Below are positions 49,157 through 60,467 of a DNA stretch of 64,000 nt, in pieces. Under the pieces are notes generated by a model. It did no database searches. It saw nothing but the letters and a program-made list of their open reading frames with translations, and had not been told where the DNA came from. How positions within the stretch are numbered: position 1 is the first letter of the stretch; every line of letters begins with the position of its first letter. A program made the position numbers and the translations under genes. The DNA is from Thermohalobaculum sediminis (GTDB lineage Bacteria > Pseudomonadota > Alphaproteobacteria > Rhodobacterales > Rhodobacteraceae): NCBI RefSeq assembly GCF_023487995.1, contig NZ_JAMFKN010000010.1, positions 105,383 through 169,382 of the forward strand, read 5' to 3'.

Positions 49157-49236
49157 ATGGGTTTCAGACTGCGGAACCCATTGCGTTTTTCCTCCTCCCT
49201 GTCGACTTGGCCGCGCCTCTGGCGCGGTTCTTTTTT
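49157..49236 (+). ncRNA. Candidate small RNA with a CCTCCTCCC motif
   Basis: On the plus strand a 9 bp stem with one T-G wobble (49157-49165 with 49173-49181) is followed by an unpaired stretch with CCTCCTCCC at 49191-49199. A strong terminator closes it: stem CCGCGCC/GGCGCGG at 49211-49217 and 49221-49227, then TTCTTTTTT. No plus-strand gene lies upstream of this terminator, since the flanking HerA-like gene runs the other way, so it should end a short RNA. CCUCCUCCC is complementary to Shine-Dalgarno sequences and is the hallmark of the alphaproteobacterial CcsR (cuckoo)/ar14-type sRNAs. No clear sigma-70 promoter is visible. Confidence 0.6.
49211..49236 (+). terminator. Rho-independent terminator of the candidate sRNA
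   Basis: Perfect 7 bp GC stem with a TCT loop followed by TTCTTTTTT. It is the best-formed terminator in this part of the window and has no coding gene to serve. Confidence 0.85.
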
Positions 49237-49577
49237 AACCCCGATCGCCGCTCGCCGCGCCGACTTTCCGCAGGCCGAAACGATATCGAAAAATTGGCGA
49301 AATCGGCTGTTGACGCGGCGAAGTATCGCGGCCAAAGATGCTGTCGCGAACGGCGCGGCCGGTTCGACAGGGAAAAGACAAGATCACAACAATACGCGGA
49401 AATCCGCGGCCAGGGGCGCTAACTGCGCCCCTGCGTTTCATTGGGAAGCGGCGCGCGCAGTCAGGTTGCCGCGGTCCGGGCCAGCCGCAGGCAGACGCCC
49501 TTGATTTCATCATGCCGCGCTGGCAACACAGGCTCATCTCGCATGCCACGTCATGCGGCGAAAACAGGACAGAGACC
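49237..49577. other. Gene-free stretch before the IalB-family gene
   Basis: No convincing ORF. A TTGACG lies at 49310, without a good -10. A tight inverted repeat CGCGGA/TCCGCG (49395-49408) and a perfect 8 bp hairpin AGGGGCGC/GCGCCCCT (49412-49432, loop TAACT) come before the coding start. They may belong to the 5' leader of the IalB-family gene or end a short transcript. Confidence 0.4.
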
Positions 49578-50105
49578 TTGAAACTTCTGAGCACCCTTGC
49601 CGCGGCGGCAATGCTCGCGGCCGGTTTTTCCACGACCTCGCTGGCACAGCAGCAGAAGGAGGTCGAGACGGCGACCCATGGCGACTGGGCCGTGCGCTGC
49701 CTCGAGGGAACCGAGGATTGCAGGATCGTCCAGGTCGGGAAGAATGCGAGCGGCAAGGACGCGCTCCTGGTCTCGATCCAGCGCATCTCCGGCGCAAAAA
49801 CCCAGAACGGCACCGAGATCCCGGCGGCGCTGCAGGTGCAGGCGCCACTGGGCGTGCTGATTCCCTACGGCGTGCGCCTCAGGATCGACGAAGGTGAACC
49901 CGCGCCCCTCAACATCACGCGCTGCCTGCCCATCGGATGCGTGGCCGGCGCGCCGATGACGGGCGAGGCCGTCGACCTGATGAAGAAGGGCTCGACCGCG
50001 AACTTCGCCTACGTCCTGCAGAACGAGACGGTCATCAAGATCTCGCTGAAGGGTTTCACGCGGGCCTACGATTCGCTCAAGCCCCTCGCGCGCCCGACCC
50101 AGTGA
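49578..50105 (+). CDS. Invasion-associated locus B (IalB) family protein
   Basis: A 175-residue exported protein. A TTG start at 49578 (AGGACAGAG upstream) gives MKLLSTLAAAAMLAAGFSTT, a textbook signal peptide cleaved after SLAQ. Starting from ATG 49512 would add 22 polar residues in front of it. The mature domain has HGDWAVRCLEGTEDCRIVQV, VQAPLGVLIPYGVRLRIDEG and LPIGCVAGAPMT. This pattern of paired cysteines is typical of the IalB family, named after Bartonella invasion but widespread in free-living alphaproteobacteria. The molecular role is not defined. Confidence 0.85.
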   Translation: MKLLSTLAAAAMLAAGFSTTSLAQQQKEVETATHGDWAVRCLEGTEDCRIVQVGKNASGKDALLVSIQRISGAKTQNGTEIPAALQVQAPLGVLIPYGVRLRIDEGEPAPLNITRCLPIGCVAGAPMTGEAVDLMKKGSTANFAYVLQNETVIKISLKGFTRAYDSLKPLARPTQ

Positions 50106-50119
50106 CGCGAGCCTTTCCG

Positions 50120-50141
50120 GCGCGGCGAACCTCCGCCGCGC
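50120..50141. terminator. Hairpin between convergent genes
   Basis: GCGCGGCG (50120-50127) pairs with CGCCGCGC (50134-50141) in the 36 bp gap between the IalB-family gene and the ketoacyl synthase. It probably serves both, although neither side has a long T-tract. Confidence 0.5.
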
Positions 50142-51362
50142 TCACCCCTTCCAGCGCCGGAAGGCCAGCACCGCGTTGAGCCCGCCAAAGGCGAAGGCGT
50201 TCGACAGCGCCGCGTCTACCTGCGCCTCGCGCGACTGGTTCGGGACGACGTCGAGCCCGATTTCGGGGTCTTCGGCCTCGTGATTGATGGTAGGCGGCAC
50301 GATCCCCTGCCCCAGCGCCATCAGCACCGCGGCGGCCTCGAGCGCGCCTGCCGCGCCGATCGCGTGGCCATGCATCGACTTGGTCGACGAGACCATCACG
50401 CGCGACGCCGCCTCGCCCAGCGCGAGCCGGACGGCGGCCGCCTCGGTCCTGTCGTTGAGCGCTGTGGCGGTCCCGTGCGCGTTGATGTAGCCGACCTCGT
50501 CCGGCGCAATTCGGGCGTCGGCCAGCGCCAGCGTCATCGCCCGCGCCGCTCCCTCGACAGCGGGTGCCACGATGTCGGCGGCGTCGGCGGTCGCGCCCGC
50601 GCCGGCAATCTCGCCCAGGATCGGCGCGCCGCGCGCGATTGCACGGTCGAGGCGCTCGAGGATCAGGATGGCGCAGCCCTCGCCCAGCACCATGCCGTTG
50701 CGGTTGGCCGAGAATGGCCGGCAGCCGTCTTGCGACATGACGCGCAGCCCTTCCCACGCCTTGATGCCGCCGAAGCAGAGCACGGACTCGGTGCCCCCGG
50801 TGACGGCGGCATCGACGACGCCCGCGCGCACCATGTGGAACGCCTGACCGATCGCGTGGTTGGACGACGCGCAAGCCGTCGAGACCGACCATGCCGGCCC
50901 CTTGAGGCCATGGCGCATCGAGATCTGGCTGACCGGCGCGTTCGCCATCAGGCGGGGGATGATGAAGGGGTGAACGCGGTTCTTCTGCTCCTGATAGACG
51001 GTGCGGTAGTTCTCGTCGCAGGTGTGCAGCCCGCCCATCGCGGTCGCAATGATCGTGGCGGTCCTGAGCCCGAGTTCCTCGTCGAACTCGATGCCGGATT
51101 GCGCCTTCGCCTCGTCCATGGCAACGACAGCCATCTGCGTGATGCGGTCGAGCAGCAGAAGATCCTGGCGGTCGAACCGGTCCTCGCCGCGAAAGTCCCT
51201 TGCCTCGGCAGCGATCTTGATCATTAGCCGCGCGGGGTCGATCAGCCCGATCGGTCCGATGCCGCAGCGCCCTTCGGCCAGGCCCGCGAAGTGCGCATCC
51301 CGCCCCACGCCCAGGGCGGAGACGACCCCGAGCCCCGTGACCACCACGCGATGCATGTTCAC
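50142..51362 (-). CDS. Beta-ketoacyl-ACP synthase (FabF-like condensing enzyme)
   Basis: A 406-residue KAS II-type enzyme extending acyl-ACP with malonyl-ACP. The thiolase fold has RVVVTGLGVVSALGVGRDAH, the active-site Cys in WSVSTACASSNHAIGQA, and the His residues in YINAHGTATALNDRTE and SSTKSMHGHAIGAAGALE. The NAFAFGGLNAVLAFRR end is complete, so it should be active. It forms an operon with the ACP and LpxD genes upstream rather than with housekeeping fabH/fabG, suggesting a dedicated acyl product. ATG 51362 overlaps the ACP stop in ATGA. Confidence 0.9.
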   Translation of the reverse strand: MNMHRVVVTGLGVVSALGVGRDAHFAGLAEGRCGIGPIGLIDPARLMIKIAAEARDFRGEDRFDRQDLLLLDRITQMAVVAMDEAKAQSGIEFDEELGLRTATIIATAMGGLHTCDENYRTVYQEQKNRVHPFIIPRLMANAPVSQISMRHGLKGPAWSVSTACASSNHAIGQAFHMVRAGVVDAAVTGGTESVLCFGGIKAWEGLRVMSQDGCRPFSANRNGMVLGEGCAILILERLDRAIARGAPILGEIAGAGATADAADIVAPAVEGAARAMTLALADARIAPDEVGYINAHGTATALNDRTEAAAVRLALGEAASRVMVSSTKSMHGHAIGAAGALEAAAVLMALGQGIVPPTINHEAEDPEIGLDVVPNQSREAQVDAALSNAFAFGGLNAVLAFRRWKG

Positions 51363-51622
51363 CCCCTACCGGCGAGGAGTGACTTCACGCCCTCGATCAC
51401 GGCGGCGACCGTCGTGATGTCGAATTCCGAGCCGGACGGGTCGTTGGCGTTGAACGGCACCGTCACGTCGAACGCTTCCTCGATCGCGAACACGACCTCG
51501 ACCAGCGCAAGGCTGTCGAGCCCCAGCGACTGCAGGGTTGCATCCGGCGTGACGTCGTCGACGTTCACCATCGCCTGCTCTGCGATGATCTGCCGGATCT
51601 TCGCGCTGACCTCGTCGCTCAT
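51359..51622 (-). CDS. Acyl carrier protein
   Basis: An 87-residue acidic ACP. The phosphopantetheine serine lies in LQSLGLDSLALVEVVFAIEE. Upstream is IIAEQAMVNVDDVTPDATL, and the middle has an extra loop (NANDPSGSEFD) absent from standard AcpP. It therefore looks like a specialised ACP, perhaps delivering acyl chains to the adjacent LpxD-type transferase or the ketoacyl synthase. ATG 51622 gives the usual ACP length; longer frames are not conserved. Confidence 0.92.
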   Translation of the reverse strand: MSDEVSAKIRQIIAEQAMVNVDDVTPDATLQSLGLDSLALVEVVFAIEEAFDVTVPFNANDPSGSEFDITTVAAVIEGVKSLLAGRG

Positions 51623-51701
51623 TCCCTCGCCCTCCCGAGCCGCCTCGCCGGCGCTGACATTGCCGATCAAAACCGTTGCTCGCGGCCCGTTGCCGCGAGG
51701 G

Positions 51702-52778
51702 TCAGAGCCCCACCTTCTGGCGCAGCTCCCGCAATTGCTCGAGCGCCCGCGGCAGCCGGCGCAAGGCCATGATCTGTTCGAGCGCCTTCGCGCGCGGCAA
51801 GGCGGGGACACCGAGCATCACGCTGCGGGGCGGGATGTCGGATCCCACGAGCGAGCCGCCAGCCACGACCGAGTCGTGCCCGATCGTGACGTGATCGGCG
51901 ACCCCCACCTTGCCGCCCAGCACGACGCGGTCGCCCACCGTGATCGAGCCCGCAAGACCCACATGCCCGCACAGCATGCAGGTCTCGCCGACGCGGACGT
52001 TGTGACCGATCATCACCAGGTTGTCGATCTTCGTGCCCCGCCCGATCACGGTATCCGCGATCGTGCCGCGGTCGATGCAGCTTGCGGCGCCGATCTCGAC
52101 ATCGTCCCCGATGACCACCGTGCCGAGCGAGGCGATGCGCCGCAGCGCCAGGTTGCGGCTATCCTCGTCCACGGCGCCGGTCGCTTTCGCGGCCTCGACG
52201 CTGCCGGGCTCGGGCGTGACGTAGGAGAAGCCATCCGCGCCGAGGCAGGCATTGGGATGGATCGACACGCGCGCGCCGATCCGCACGTCGCGCCCGATCC
52301 GCACGCCCGCGCGGATGATCGCGCCATCGCCGATCTGCGCGCCGCGGCCGATCGAGACGTGCGACTGCACCCGCGCCCCGACGCCGAGGCGCACATCGGC
52401 GCCGATCAGGCTGTAGGGCCCGACCCAGCAATCCTCGCCGAGGCTAGCGGTCGGGTCGATCAGGGCGGTGGGATGAATGCCGGGGGCGAGGTCCAGCGAT
52501 GGTTCGAACATCCCCGTGATCCCGGCGAGGGCGACACGCGCGCGTGGCGCGAACAGCGCCGCCTCGAAGCCGAGCCCGCGCCAGTCTGCGCCCGGCCAGA
52601 GCACGGCCGCGCGCGCCCGGCATCCCGGAAGGCTCGTGGCATAGTCCGGGGACATCGCGAGGGCCAGATCGCCGGCGTCGGCGTTCCCGGGTTCGGCGGG
52701 CCGGCCCACCCTCAGCGTGAGGTCGCCTTCGGCGTCGAGGCCGGCGCGCTCCGCGATCTCGGCGATCGTATGATACAT
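51702..52778 (-). CDS. lpxD: UDP-3-O-acylglucosamine N-acyltransferase, LpxD family
   Basis: LpxD adds the N-linked 3-hydroxyacyl chain from ACP in lipid A synthesis. The 358-residue protein has an N-terminal uridine-binding domain (TIAEIAERAGL...ALAMSPDYA) and a long left-handed beta-helix of hexapeptide repeats from SLGEDCWVGPYSLIGADVRL onward. The catalytic His is in KIDNLVMIGHNVRVGETCML, and a C-terminal helical extension (ALEQLRELRQKVGL) completes the usual trimer. It is not in the common bamA-lpxD-fabZ-lpxA context, so it could be the only LpxD or a second copy. ATG 52778. Confidence 0.9.
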   Translation of the reverse strand: MYHTIAEIAERAGLDAEGDLTLRVGRPAEPGNADAGDLALAMSPDYATSLPGCRARAAVLWPGADWRGLGFEAALFAPRARVALAGITGMFEPSLDLAPGIHPTALIDPTASLGEDCWVGPYSLIGADVRLGVGARVQSHVSIGRGAQIGDGAIIRAGVRIGRDVRIGARVSIHPNACLGADGFSYVTPEPGSVEAAKATGAVDEDSRNLALRRIASLGTVVIGDDVEIGAASCIDRGTIADTVIGRGTKIDNLVMIGHNVRVGETCMLCGHVGLAGSITVGDRVVLGGKVGVADHVTIGHDSVVAGGSLVGSDIPPRSVMLGVPALPRAKALEQIMALRRLPRALEQLRELRQKVGL

Positions 52779-52969
52779 GAACCTGCCCGGAACTGCCTCG
52801 ACTGCGCCTGTTCTATCCGGCCGCTCCGGCGCGTGGCAAGCAAAGGCGGTGCGGTCGCCGTCGGGCCGCTGGCCTGGTGGGGACAACGCCTGCTGCGACG
52901 CTGCCGCGGCAGGCGAACATGTCCGGACGCTCCGATGGAGGCGTCACGCGCCGGGCGGGCCCAGTCGCG

Positions 52970-54685
52970 TCAGCCGCCCGCCAGCGCGACCCCCACCTTC
53001 CGCAGCGCCGCCATCACCTTCTCGTCGCGGCCGTAGATGTCGCCACGGAACTGATCGAGGCCCGCGTCGCCCACCCATGCCGTGCGGTAGGTGATATGGA
53101 CGGGCAGGTGCTCCTCGAGCGTCACGTAGCGCTCGCGCCCCGAGTCGAGCCAGCGCTGGAACGCTCCCGCGGGATCGGCCTCCTGGTAGGACAGCAGAAG
53201 ATGCGCCAGCTCCTGCGGCTTCTCGACGCGCACGCAGCCATGGCTGTAGGCGCGGAGGTCGCGCGCGAACAAGTGGCGCTGCGGCGTGTCGTGTAGGTAG
53301 ATCGAGTAGTCGTTCGGGAACATGAACTTGACGCGCCCCAGCGCGTTCTCCTCGCCCGGCACCTGCCGGATCGTTCCGGGGAAGGTCGAGGGCGTCACGC
53401 TCTCCCAGTCCACGGCCCAGGGATCGGCGCCCTTGAGCACGTAGCCACGGCGCTCGAGATAGCCCGGATCCTCCCGCAGCTTGGGCAGGAACTCGTTCAC
53501 CGCGATCGAGCGCGGCACGAACCAGGTCGGATTGATGACGAGGTGGTCCATCTCGTCCGAGAATTCGGGCGTCTGATGGCGCTTGGTGCCGACGACGACG
53601 CGCGACTGGAAGATCTCGCGCCCGTCGTCCATCACGCGCATCGAGAAGCCTGCGATGTTCACCATGATGTGGCTTCGGCCGAGGTCGCGGTTCAGCCAGC
53701 GGATCCGCTCGAGGTTGACCGCGATCTGGTCGGCACGGAAGGCCGGTGAAAGGTTGAGCTGAGCGCGCGTCGCGGGACCGACGGCGCCGTCCTCGTTCAG
53801 CCCGTGACGGCGCTGGAAGCGACGCACGGCCTCGGCCAGCGCGGCGTCGAAGACCGACGGATCGGCGGCGGGCTTCGCGGCATCAGACCTGACGGCATCG
53901 GTCGTCACGTCGTTCGCGGCGACGATCACGGTCCCCTCGGCCCGCGCCTCGACCAGCCCTTGCGTCACCCGACCATGGTCGCCGAGCGCCGTGAGCCGGG
54001 CGCGAAGCTGCAGGACGCGCGACCCGGTGCTGCCCTCGCGCAGGGTCGGCCCCTCGTCGACCGTCGGCCCCCAGCTTCCCGGCTGGGAAGCGAGGCGCCG
54101 CAACTCGGCCATCCGCGCGACGAGGGCCGTGTATTCCGCGTCGGCCGGCGCCAGCGCCTCGATGTATCGCGCGGGATCGGCGGCCGCCGACATGCCCGCG
54201 AGCAAGGCCGCGGGCTCGGGCCGCTGCGGCCTGAGCGCCATGTCGCGATCGACCGCGCGCGGCGTCAGCAGGCCCGAGGAGATGTCACGGGCATAATCGA
54301 GGAAGGCGCGCGTGAGCGTGAGCTCGCGCACGGCCGCCTGACTCTGCGCCCCCGCAGACGCGAGCGCCCGAGCGTAGCGGTCCGCCGGCAGGGCATGGCG
54401 GGGCGCGTCACTTAGCGCCGCGAGCAGCGCCGCGCCGCCTTCGGTCGCGCCGCCGTCCTCCCGGATCCACAACGGCTGGAAGCCGCGCGCCGCGTAGACC
54501 GCCAACAGGTCGGGCTGGTCGCGAAACTCGGCCTCGACTGCGGGGCGCAGCCATGTGTCCGCGACGATGGCGCTGTCCGCCACCGGCGCCGGCATCTGCG
54601 CCGCGGCCGGGAATGCCGCCCCCCCGATTCCCAACATCAGCAGCCCGGCCGCGCAGCATGTCGCAGTCAGGAAAGGACGTTTCAT
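52970..54685 (-). CDS. L,D-transpeptidase (YcbB/LdtD type)
   Basis: A 571-residue periplasmic enzyme forming 3-3 (mDAP-mDAP) cross-links in peptidoglycan. It has a signal peptide (FLTATCCAAGLLMLGIGG, cleavage near AAAQM) and a scaffold domain. The putative peptidoglycan-binding motif AVRRFQRRHGLNEDGAVGPA lies near residue 290. A YkuD catalytic domain follows, with ...IYLHDTPQRHLFARDLRAYSHGCVRVEK (key part YSHGCVRVEK, catalytic Cys). The IAVNLERIRWLNRDLG element is typical of the YcbB subgroup. It is divergent from a DUF882/MepK-like gene, a functionally matched pair. Confidence 0.92.
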   Translation of the reverse strand: MKRPFLTATCCAAGLLMLGIGGAAFPAAAQMPAPVADSAIVADTWLRPAVEAEFRDQPDLLAVYAARGFQPLWIREDGGATEGGAALLAALSDAPRHALPADRYARALASAGAQSQAAVRELTLTRAFLDYARDISSGLLTPRAVDRDMALRPQRPEPAALLAGMSAAADPARYIEALAPADAEYTALVARMAELRRLASQPGSWGPTVDEGPTLREGSTGSRVLQLRARLTALGDHGRVTQGLVEARAEGTVIVAANDVTTDAVRSDAAKPAADPSVFDAALAEAVRRFQRRHGLNEDGAVGPATRAQLNLSPAFRADQIAVNLERIRWLNRDLGRSHIMVNIAGFSMRVMDDGREIFQSRVVVGTKRHQTPEFSDEMDHLVINPTWFVPRSIAVNEFLPKLREDPGYLERRGYVLKGADPWAVDWESVTPSTFPGTIRQVPGEENALGRVKFMFPNDYSIYLHDTPQRHLFARDLRAYSHGCVRVEKPQELAHLLLSYQEADPAGAFQRWLDSGRERYVTLEEHLPVHITYRTAWVGDAGLDQFRGDIYGRDEKVMAALRKVGVALAGG

Positions 54686-55013
54686 CGCATCACCGCTGTT
54701 GCGTCAAAGTTACAAACACCATGGTATGAACAGTTATCACAAACCCATGGCAGGATCGCGGCAGCCGCGGATGCAGCACATACGATTTTGGCCGCTCGTG
54801 TGAATTTTGCAGCATCTCCGTGACTTGCTCTCGAAAAATCCTCGCCCAGTTCGGCGCCACCATTGCACAGTTTGGAAAAAGCTCGTTGCAGCTTTGCAAC
54901 TTGGAAGGAATTTCCACGTATGGCATAAATTTCTTCAAACGAGCCGCGGGAATGTGACGAAGCTCACAGCGCCGCGGACAGAGGCAGACAGTGAACAGGC
55001 AAGACTCTGCACC
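54686..55013. other. Divergent control region between the L,D-transpeptidase and DUF882 genes
   Basis: A 328 bp gene-free stretch, clearly richer in A and T than the surroundings. It contains the inverted repeat GTTGCA-GCTT-TGCAAC (54885-54900) and a CRP-type palindrome at 54953. It must carry the promoters of both flanking genes, but I could not pick convincing -35/-10 pairs. Confidence 0.6.
54953..54968 (+). promoter_or_regulatory. CRP/FNR-family operator-like palindrome
   Basis: TGTGA-CGAAGC-TCACA is a perfect match to the CRP consensus half-sites with 6 bp spacing. It lies 45 bp before the DUF882 start codon. Alphaproteobacteria have several CRP/FNR-type regulators, so which one might bind is unknown. 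Confidence 0.55.
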
Positions 55014-55565
55014 ATGACAATGGATCGTCGCTCCTTTCTGATCGGCGCAGCCGCGCTGTCAGGGCTTTGCGCCACACCCATCCCCGCCGCTCCGGCCGTG
55101 CTCCGCGGAAAGGGCGACTTCCGGTCACTGGCTCTCGTGAACCGCCGAACCGGCGAGTGGATCAAGAGCGTATACTGGCTCGAGGGCGAATACATCCCCG
55201 AAGCCCTCGATGCCATGAACCACATCCTCCGCGACTGGCGGCAGGACCAGGCAACGCCCATGGACCCCACGGTCCTCGACATCCTCGCCGCGACGCATGG
55301 CCTGCTCGACACCAGCGAGCCATTCGAGATCATTTCGGGATACCGCACGCCCGACACGAACCAGATGCTACGCAACCGCAGCAAGGGCGTGGCATCGAAC
55401 TCCTACCACATGAAGGGCATGGCGGTGGACGTGACCCTCAAGTCGCGCAGCGTGCGGCAGATCTCGGGCGCGGGCCAGTCGCTGAAGGCAGGCGGCGTCG
55501 GCAAGTACAGCCGCTCGCAGTTCGTGCATCTCGACTCGGGTCCCGTCCGCGACTGGGGGCGCTGA
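55014..55565 (+). CDS. DUF882 / MepK-like murein endopeptidase, Tat-exported
   Basis: A 183-residue protein of the DUF882 (YcbK, peptidase M15-like) family. In E. coli the homologue MepK cleaves mDAP-mDAP cross-links. A twin-arginine signal is present (MDRRSFLIGAAALSGLCATP). The zinc site is visible in SGYRTPDTNQ, NSYHMKGMAVDVTLK (His and Asp) and SQFVHLDSGPVRDW (His). It diverges from an L,D-transpeptidase that makes exactly that type of bond. ATG 55014; ATG 55020 is two codons later and equally plausible. Confidence 0.88.
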   Translation: MTMDRRSFLIGAAALSGLCATPIPAAPAVLRGKGDFRSLALVNRRTGEWIKSVYWLEGEYIPEALDAMNHILRDWRQDQATPMDPTVLDILAATHGLLDTSEPFEIISGYRTPDTNQMLRNRSKGVASNSYHMKGMAVDVTLKSRSVRQISGAGQSLKAGGVGKYSRSQFVHLDSGPVRDWGR

Positions 55566-55633
55566 GCCCGGATCGGGCGTGGGGACGCCATCGGGCATCC
55601 CGGCACCTACCCGCGCCGCGGACCCGGCAAGCG

Positions 55634-56904
55634 TCAGTCGCGCACCGTGCCGTCGCCTTCCACCAGGTACTTGAAGCTGGTCAGCTGCTCCGCTCCGACC
55701 GGGCCGCGGGCATGCATCTTGCCCGTCGCGATCCCGATCTCCGCCCCCATGCCGAACTCGCCGCCATCGGCGAACTGGGTCGAGGCGTTGCGCATCAGGA
55801 TCGCGCTGTCGAGCCGCGCGAAGAACCGCCCGGCCGTCGCGTCGTCCTCGGTCAGGATCGACTCGGTATGGCTCGAGCCGTAACGGCGTATATGCGCGAT
55901 CGCCTCGTCCACGCCGTCGACCACGCGCGCGGCGATGTCCATGTCGAGATACTCGCGTCCCCAGTCGGCCTCGGTCGCCGGGACGACGCGCGGATCGAGC
56001 GCCAGGACCGCCGAATCCCCGTGCACGCGCACGCCGGCGTCCAGCAGCATCGCCACCGCCTCGCGGCCCAGCCCGCCGGTCACGGGACGGTCGATCAGCA
56101 GACACTCGGCCGCACCGCAGATCCCGGTCCGCCGGGTCTTGGCGTTGAGAATCACCCGCAGCGCCTTGTCGCGATCCGCCGCGCGGTCGAGGAAGACGTG
56201 GCAGATCCCCTCGAGATGGGCGAACACCGGCACGCGCGCCTCGGCCTGCACGAGGCCGACCAAGCCCTTGCCGCCGCGCGGCACGATCACGTCGATGAAC
56301 TCGGTCATCCGCAGCATCTCAGCCACGGCGGCGCGGTCGCGGGTTGGCACGCGCTGGATCGCGTCCGTGGGCAGGCCAGCGGTCTCAAGGCCCGCCACGA
56401 GACAGGCATGGATCGCGCCCGAGGAATGGAAACTCTCGGACCCACCGCGCAGGATCGCCGCGTTGCCGGCCTTGAGGCACAGCCCGCCCGCGTCGGCGGT
56501 CACGTTCGGCCGGCTCTCGTAGATCACGCCGACGACGCCGAGGGGCGTGCGGACGCGCCGGATGCGCAGGCCCGAGGGCATCGTCCATTCGGCCATCACG
56601 GCGCCCACCGGGTCGGGCTGGCGCGCGACGGCGCGCAGGCCCTCGGCCATCGCGTGGACCCGTGCCTCGTCCAGCATCAGCCGATCGAGCATCGCGCCCG
56701 AAAGCCCCTTGTCGCGGGCGAAGTCCATGTCGCGCCGGTTGGCCTCGATGATCCCGGCGCATTCATCGGTCACGGCCTCGGCGGCGGCGTTCAGCGCGGC
56801 GGTCTTTGCCGCCGAGGCCGCGGAGGCAAGCTCGGCGGCGGCCGCCCGAGCCCGGAGCCCGATGCCGTGCATGATCTCCACGATGTCGTCCCGGCCCTGG
56901 TCCA

Positions 56905-56905
<1 letters not shown>
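55634..56905 (-). CDS. proA: Glutamate-5-semialdehyde dehydrogenase
   Basis: Second enzyme of proline synthesis: it reduces gamma-glutamyl phosphate to glutamate semialdehyde with NADPH. The 423-residue aldehyde-dehydrogenase-fold protein has [54 protein letters not shown], the catalytic Cys in [14 protein letters not shown], and [11 protein letters not shown] near the end. ATG 56905 shares one base with the proB stop (TGATG), so the pair is translationally coupled. Confidence 0.96.
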
Positions 56906-59619
<2,714 letters not shown>

Positions 59620-59659
59620 GACGCGGCGCCTCCTTGCAGCGCCCCGGGGAGGTTTCCCC

Positions 59660-59691
59660 AAAAACAAAAGGACCGGCCGACCGGCCGGTCC
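59660..59691 (-). terminator. Rho-independent terminator of rplU-rpmA
   Basis: On the minus strand a perfect 9 bp stem GGACCGGCC/GGCCGGTCC (59691-59670, loop GGTC) is followed by TTTTGTTTTT. It lies 30 bp beyond the rpmA stop. Confidence 0.9.
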
Positions 59692-59720
59692 CTGGATCGC
59701 CCTGTCCGGGATGGGCCGGA

Positions 59721-59990
59721 TTACTCCGCAGCCTCGGCGGCCGGGATCACCGACACGAAGGTGCGCCCCTTGAGGCCCTTGTGGAACTTCACGTTGCCCT
59801 CGGCGGTCGCGAAGATCGTGTGGTCCTTGCCGAGGCCGACGTTCTGCCCGGGCCACCACTTGGTGCCGCGCTGGCGGACCAGGATGTTGCCGGAGACCAC
59901 CGCCTCGCCACCGAACTTCTTGACGCCGAGGCGCCGGCCGGCCGAGTCGCGGCCGTTGCGGGACGAACCGCCTGCCTTCTTGTGTGCCAT
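59721..59990 (-). CDS. rpmA: 50S ribosomal protein L27
   Basis: An 89-residue ribosomal protein near the peptidyl-transferase centre. It starts [20 protein letters not shown], the conserved N-terminal arm that reaches the P-site t[23 protein letters not shown] follows; WWPGQ here has a Trp where many species have FHPG. There is no N-terminal cleavage extension as in Firmicutes. Second gene of rplU-rpmA, 13 bp after rplU. Confidence 0.97.
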   Translation of the reverse strand: MAHKKAGGSSRNGRDSAGRRLGVKKFGGEAVVSGNILVRQRGTKWWPGQNVGLGKDHTIFATAEGNVKFHKGLKGRTFVSVIPAAEAAE

Positions 59991-60003
59991 CTCGTATTCC
60001 TCC

Positions 60004-60318
60004 TCAGCCGGCGACGATCTCGGTCACGCGCACCGTGGTGAGGTGCTGGCGATGACCGCGCATGCGCTTCGAGCTGTGCTTGCGGCGACGCTTGTGGAAC
60101 GTCACCACCTTGGGGCCGCGGGTCTGCTCGACCACCTCGGCCTTGACCGAAGCCCCCTCGACCGTGGGCGCGCCCACGGTGACGCTGTCTCCGCCCAGCA
60201 TCAGGACCTCGTTGAATTCCACGGTCTCGCCCGGCTCGGCGCCAAGCTTCTCGACCGTCACCTCGTCACCGGCCGCAACGCGGTACTGCTTGCCGCCGGT
60301 CTTGATGACTGCGAACAT
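60004..60318 (-). CDS. rplU: 50S ribosomal protein L21
   Basis: A 104-residue 23S-binding protein. [20 protein letters not shown] is the standard start, followed by [20 protein letters not shown] and the basic [17 protein letters not shown] segment with [10 protein letters not shown]. The upstream promoter at 60468-60496 gives a leader of about 140 nt. Longer starts at 60417 and beyond would read the leader and are not conserved. Confidence 0.97.
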   Translation of the reverse strand: MFAVIKTGGKQYRVAAGDEVTVEKLGAEPGETVEFNEVLMLGGDSVTVGAPTVEGASVKAEVVEQTRGPKVVTFHKRRRKHSSKRMRGHRQHLTTVRVTEIVAG

Positions 60319-60467
60319 CGTCTCGTCCTTTTCCGCCGCGCCCTGTGGCGGCCCTGCGAGGGGCACTTGATGCGAGGCATATAACCACCCCGCGCCTTCG
60401 GACAGCGCGCCCTCCAAGGGGCGATACCAACCACCGGCCAGACGTCGCGCCGGGCCGGAGAGCCGCG

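Noticed and set aside
49052..49504. Plus-strand ORF of 150 codons across the sRNA candidate
   Set aside because: It reads through a strong terminator, has no ribosome site and has a composition like random GC-rich DNA.
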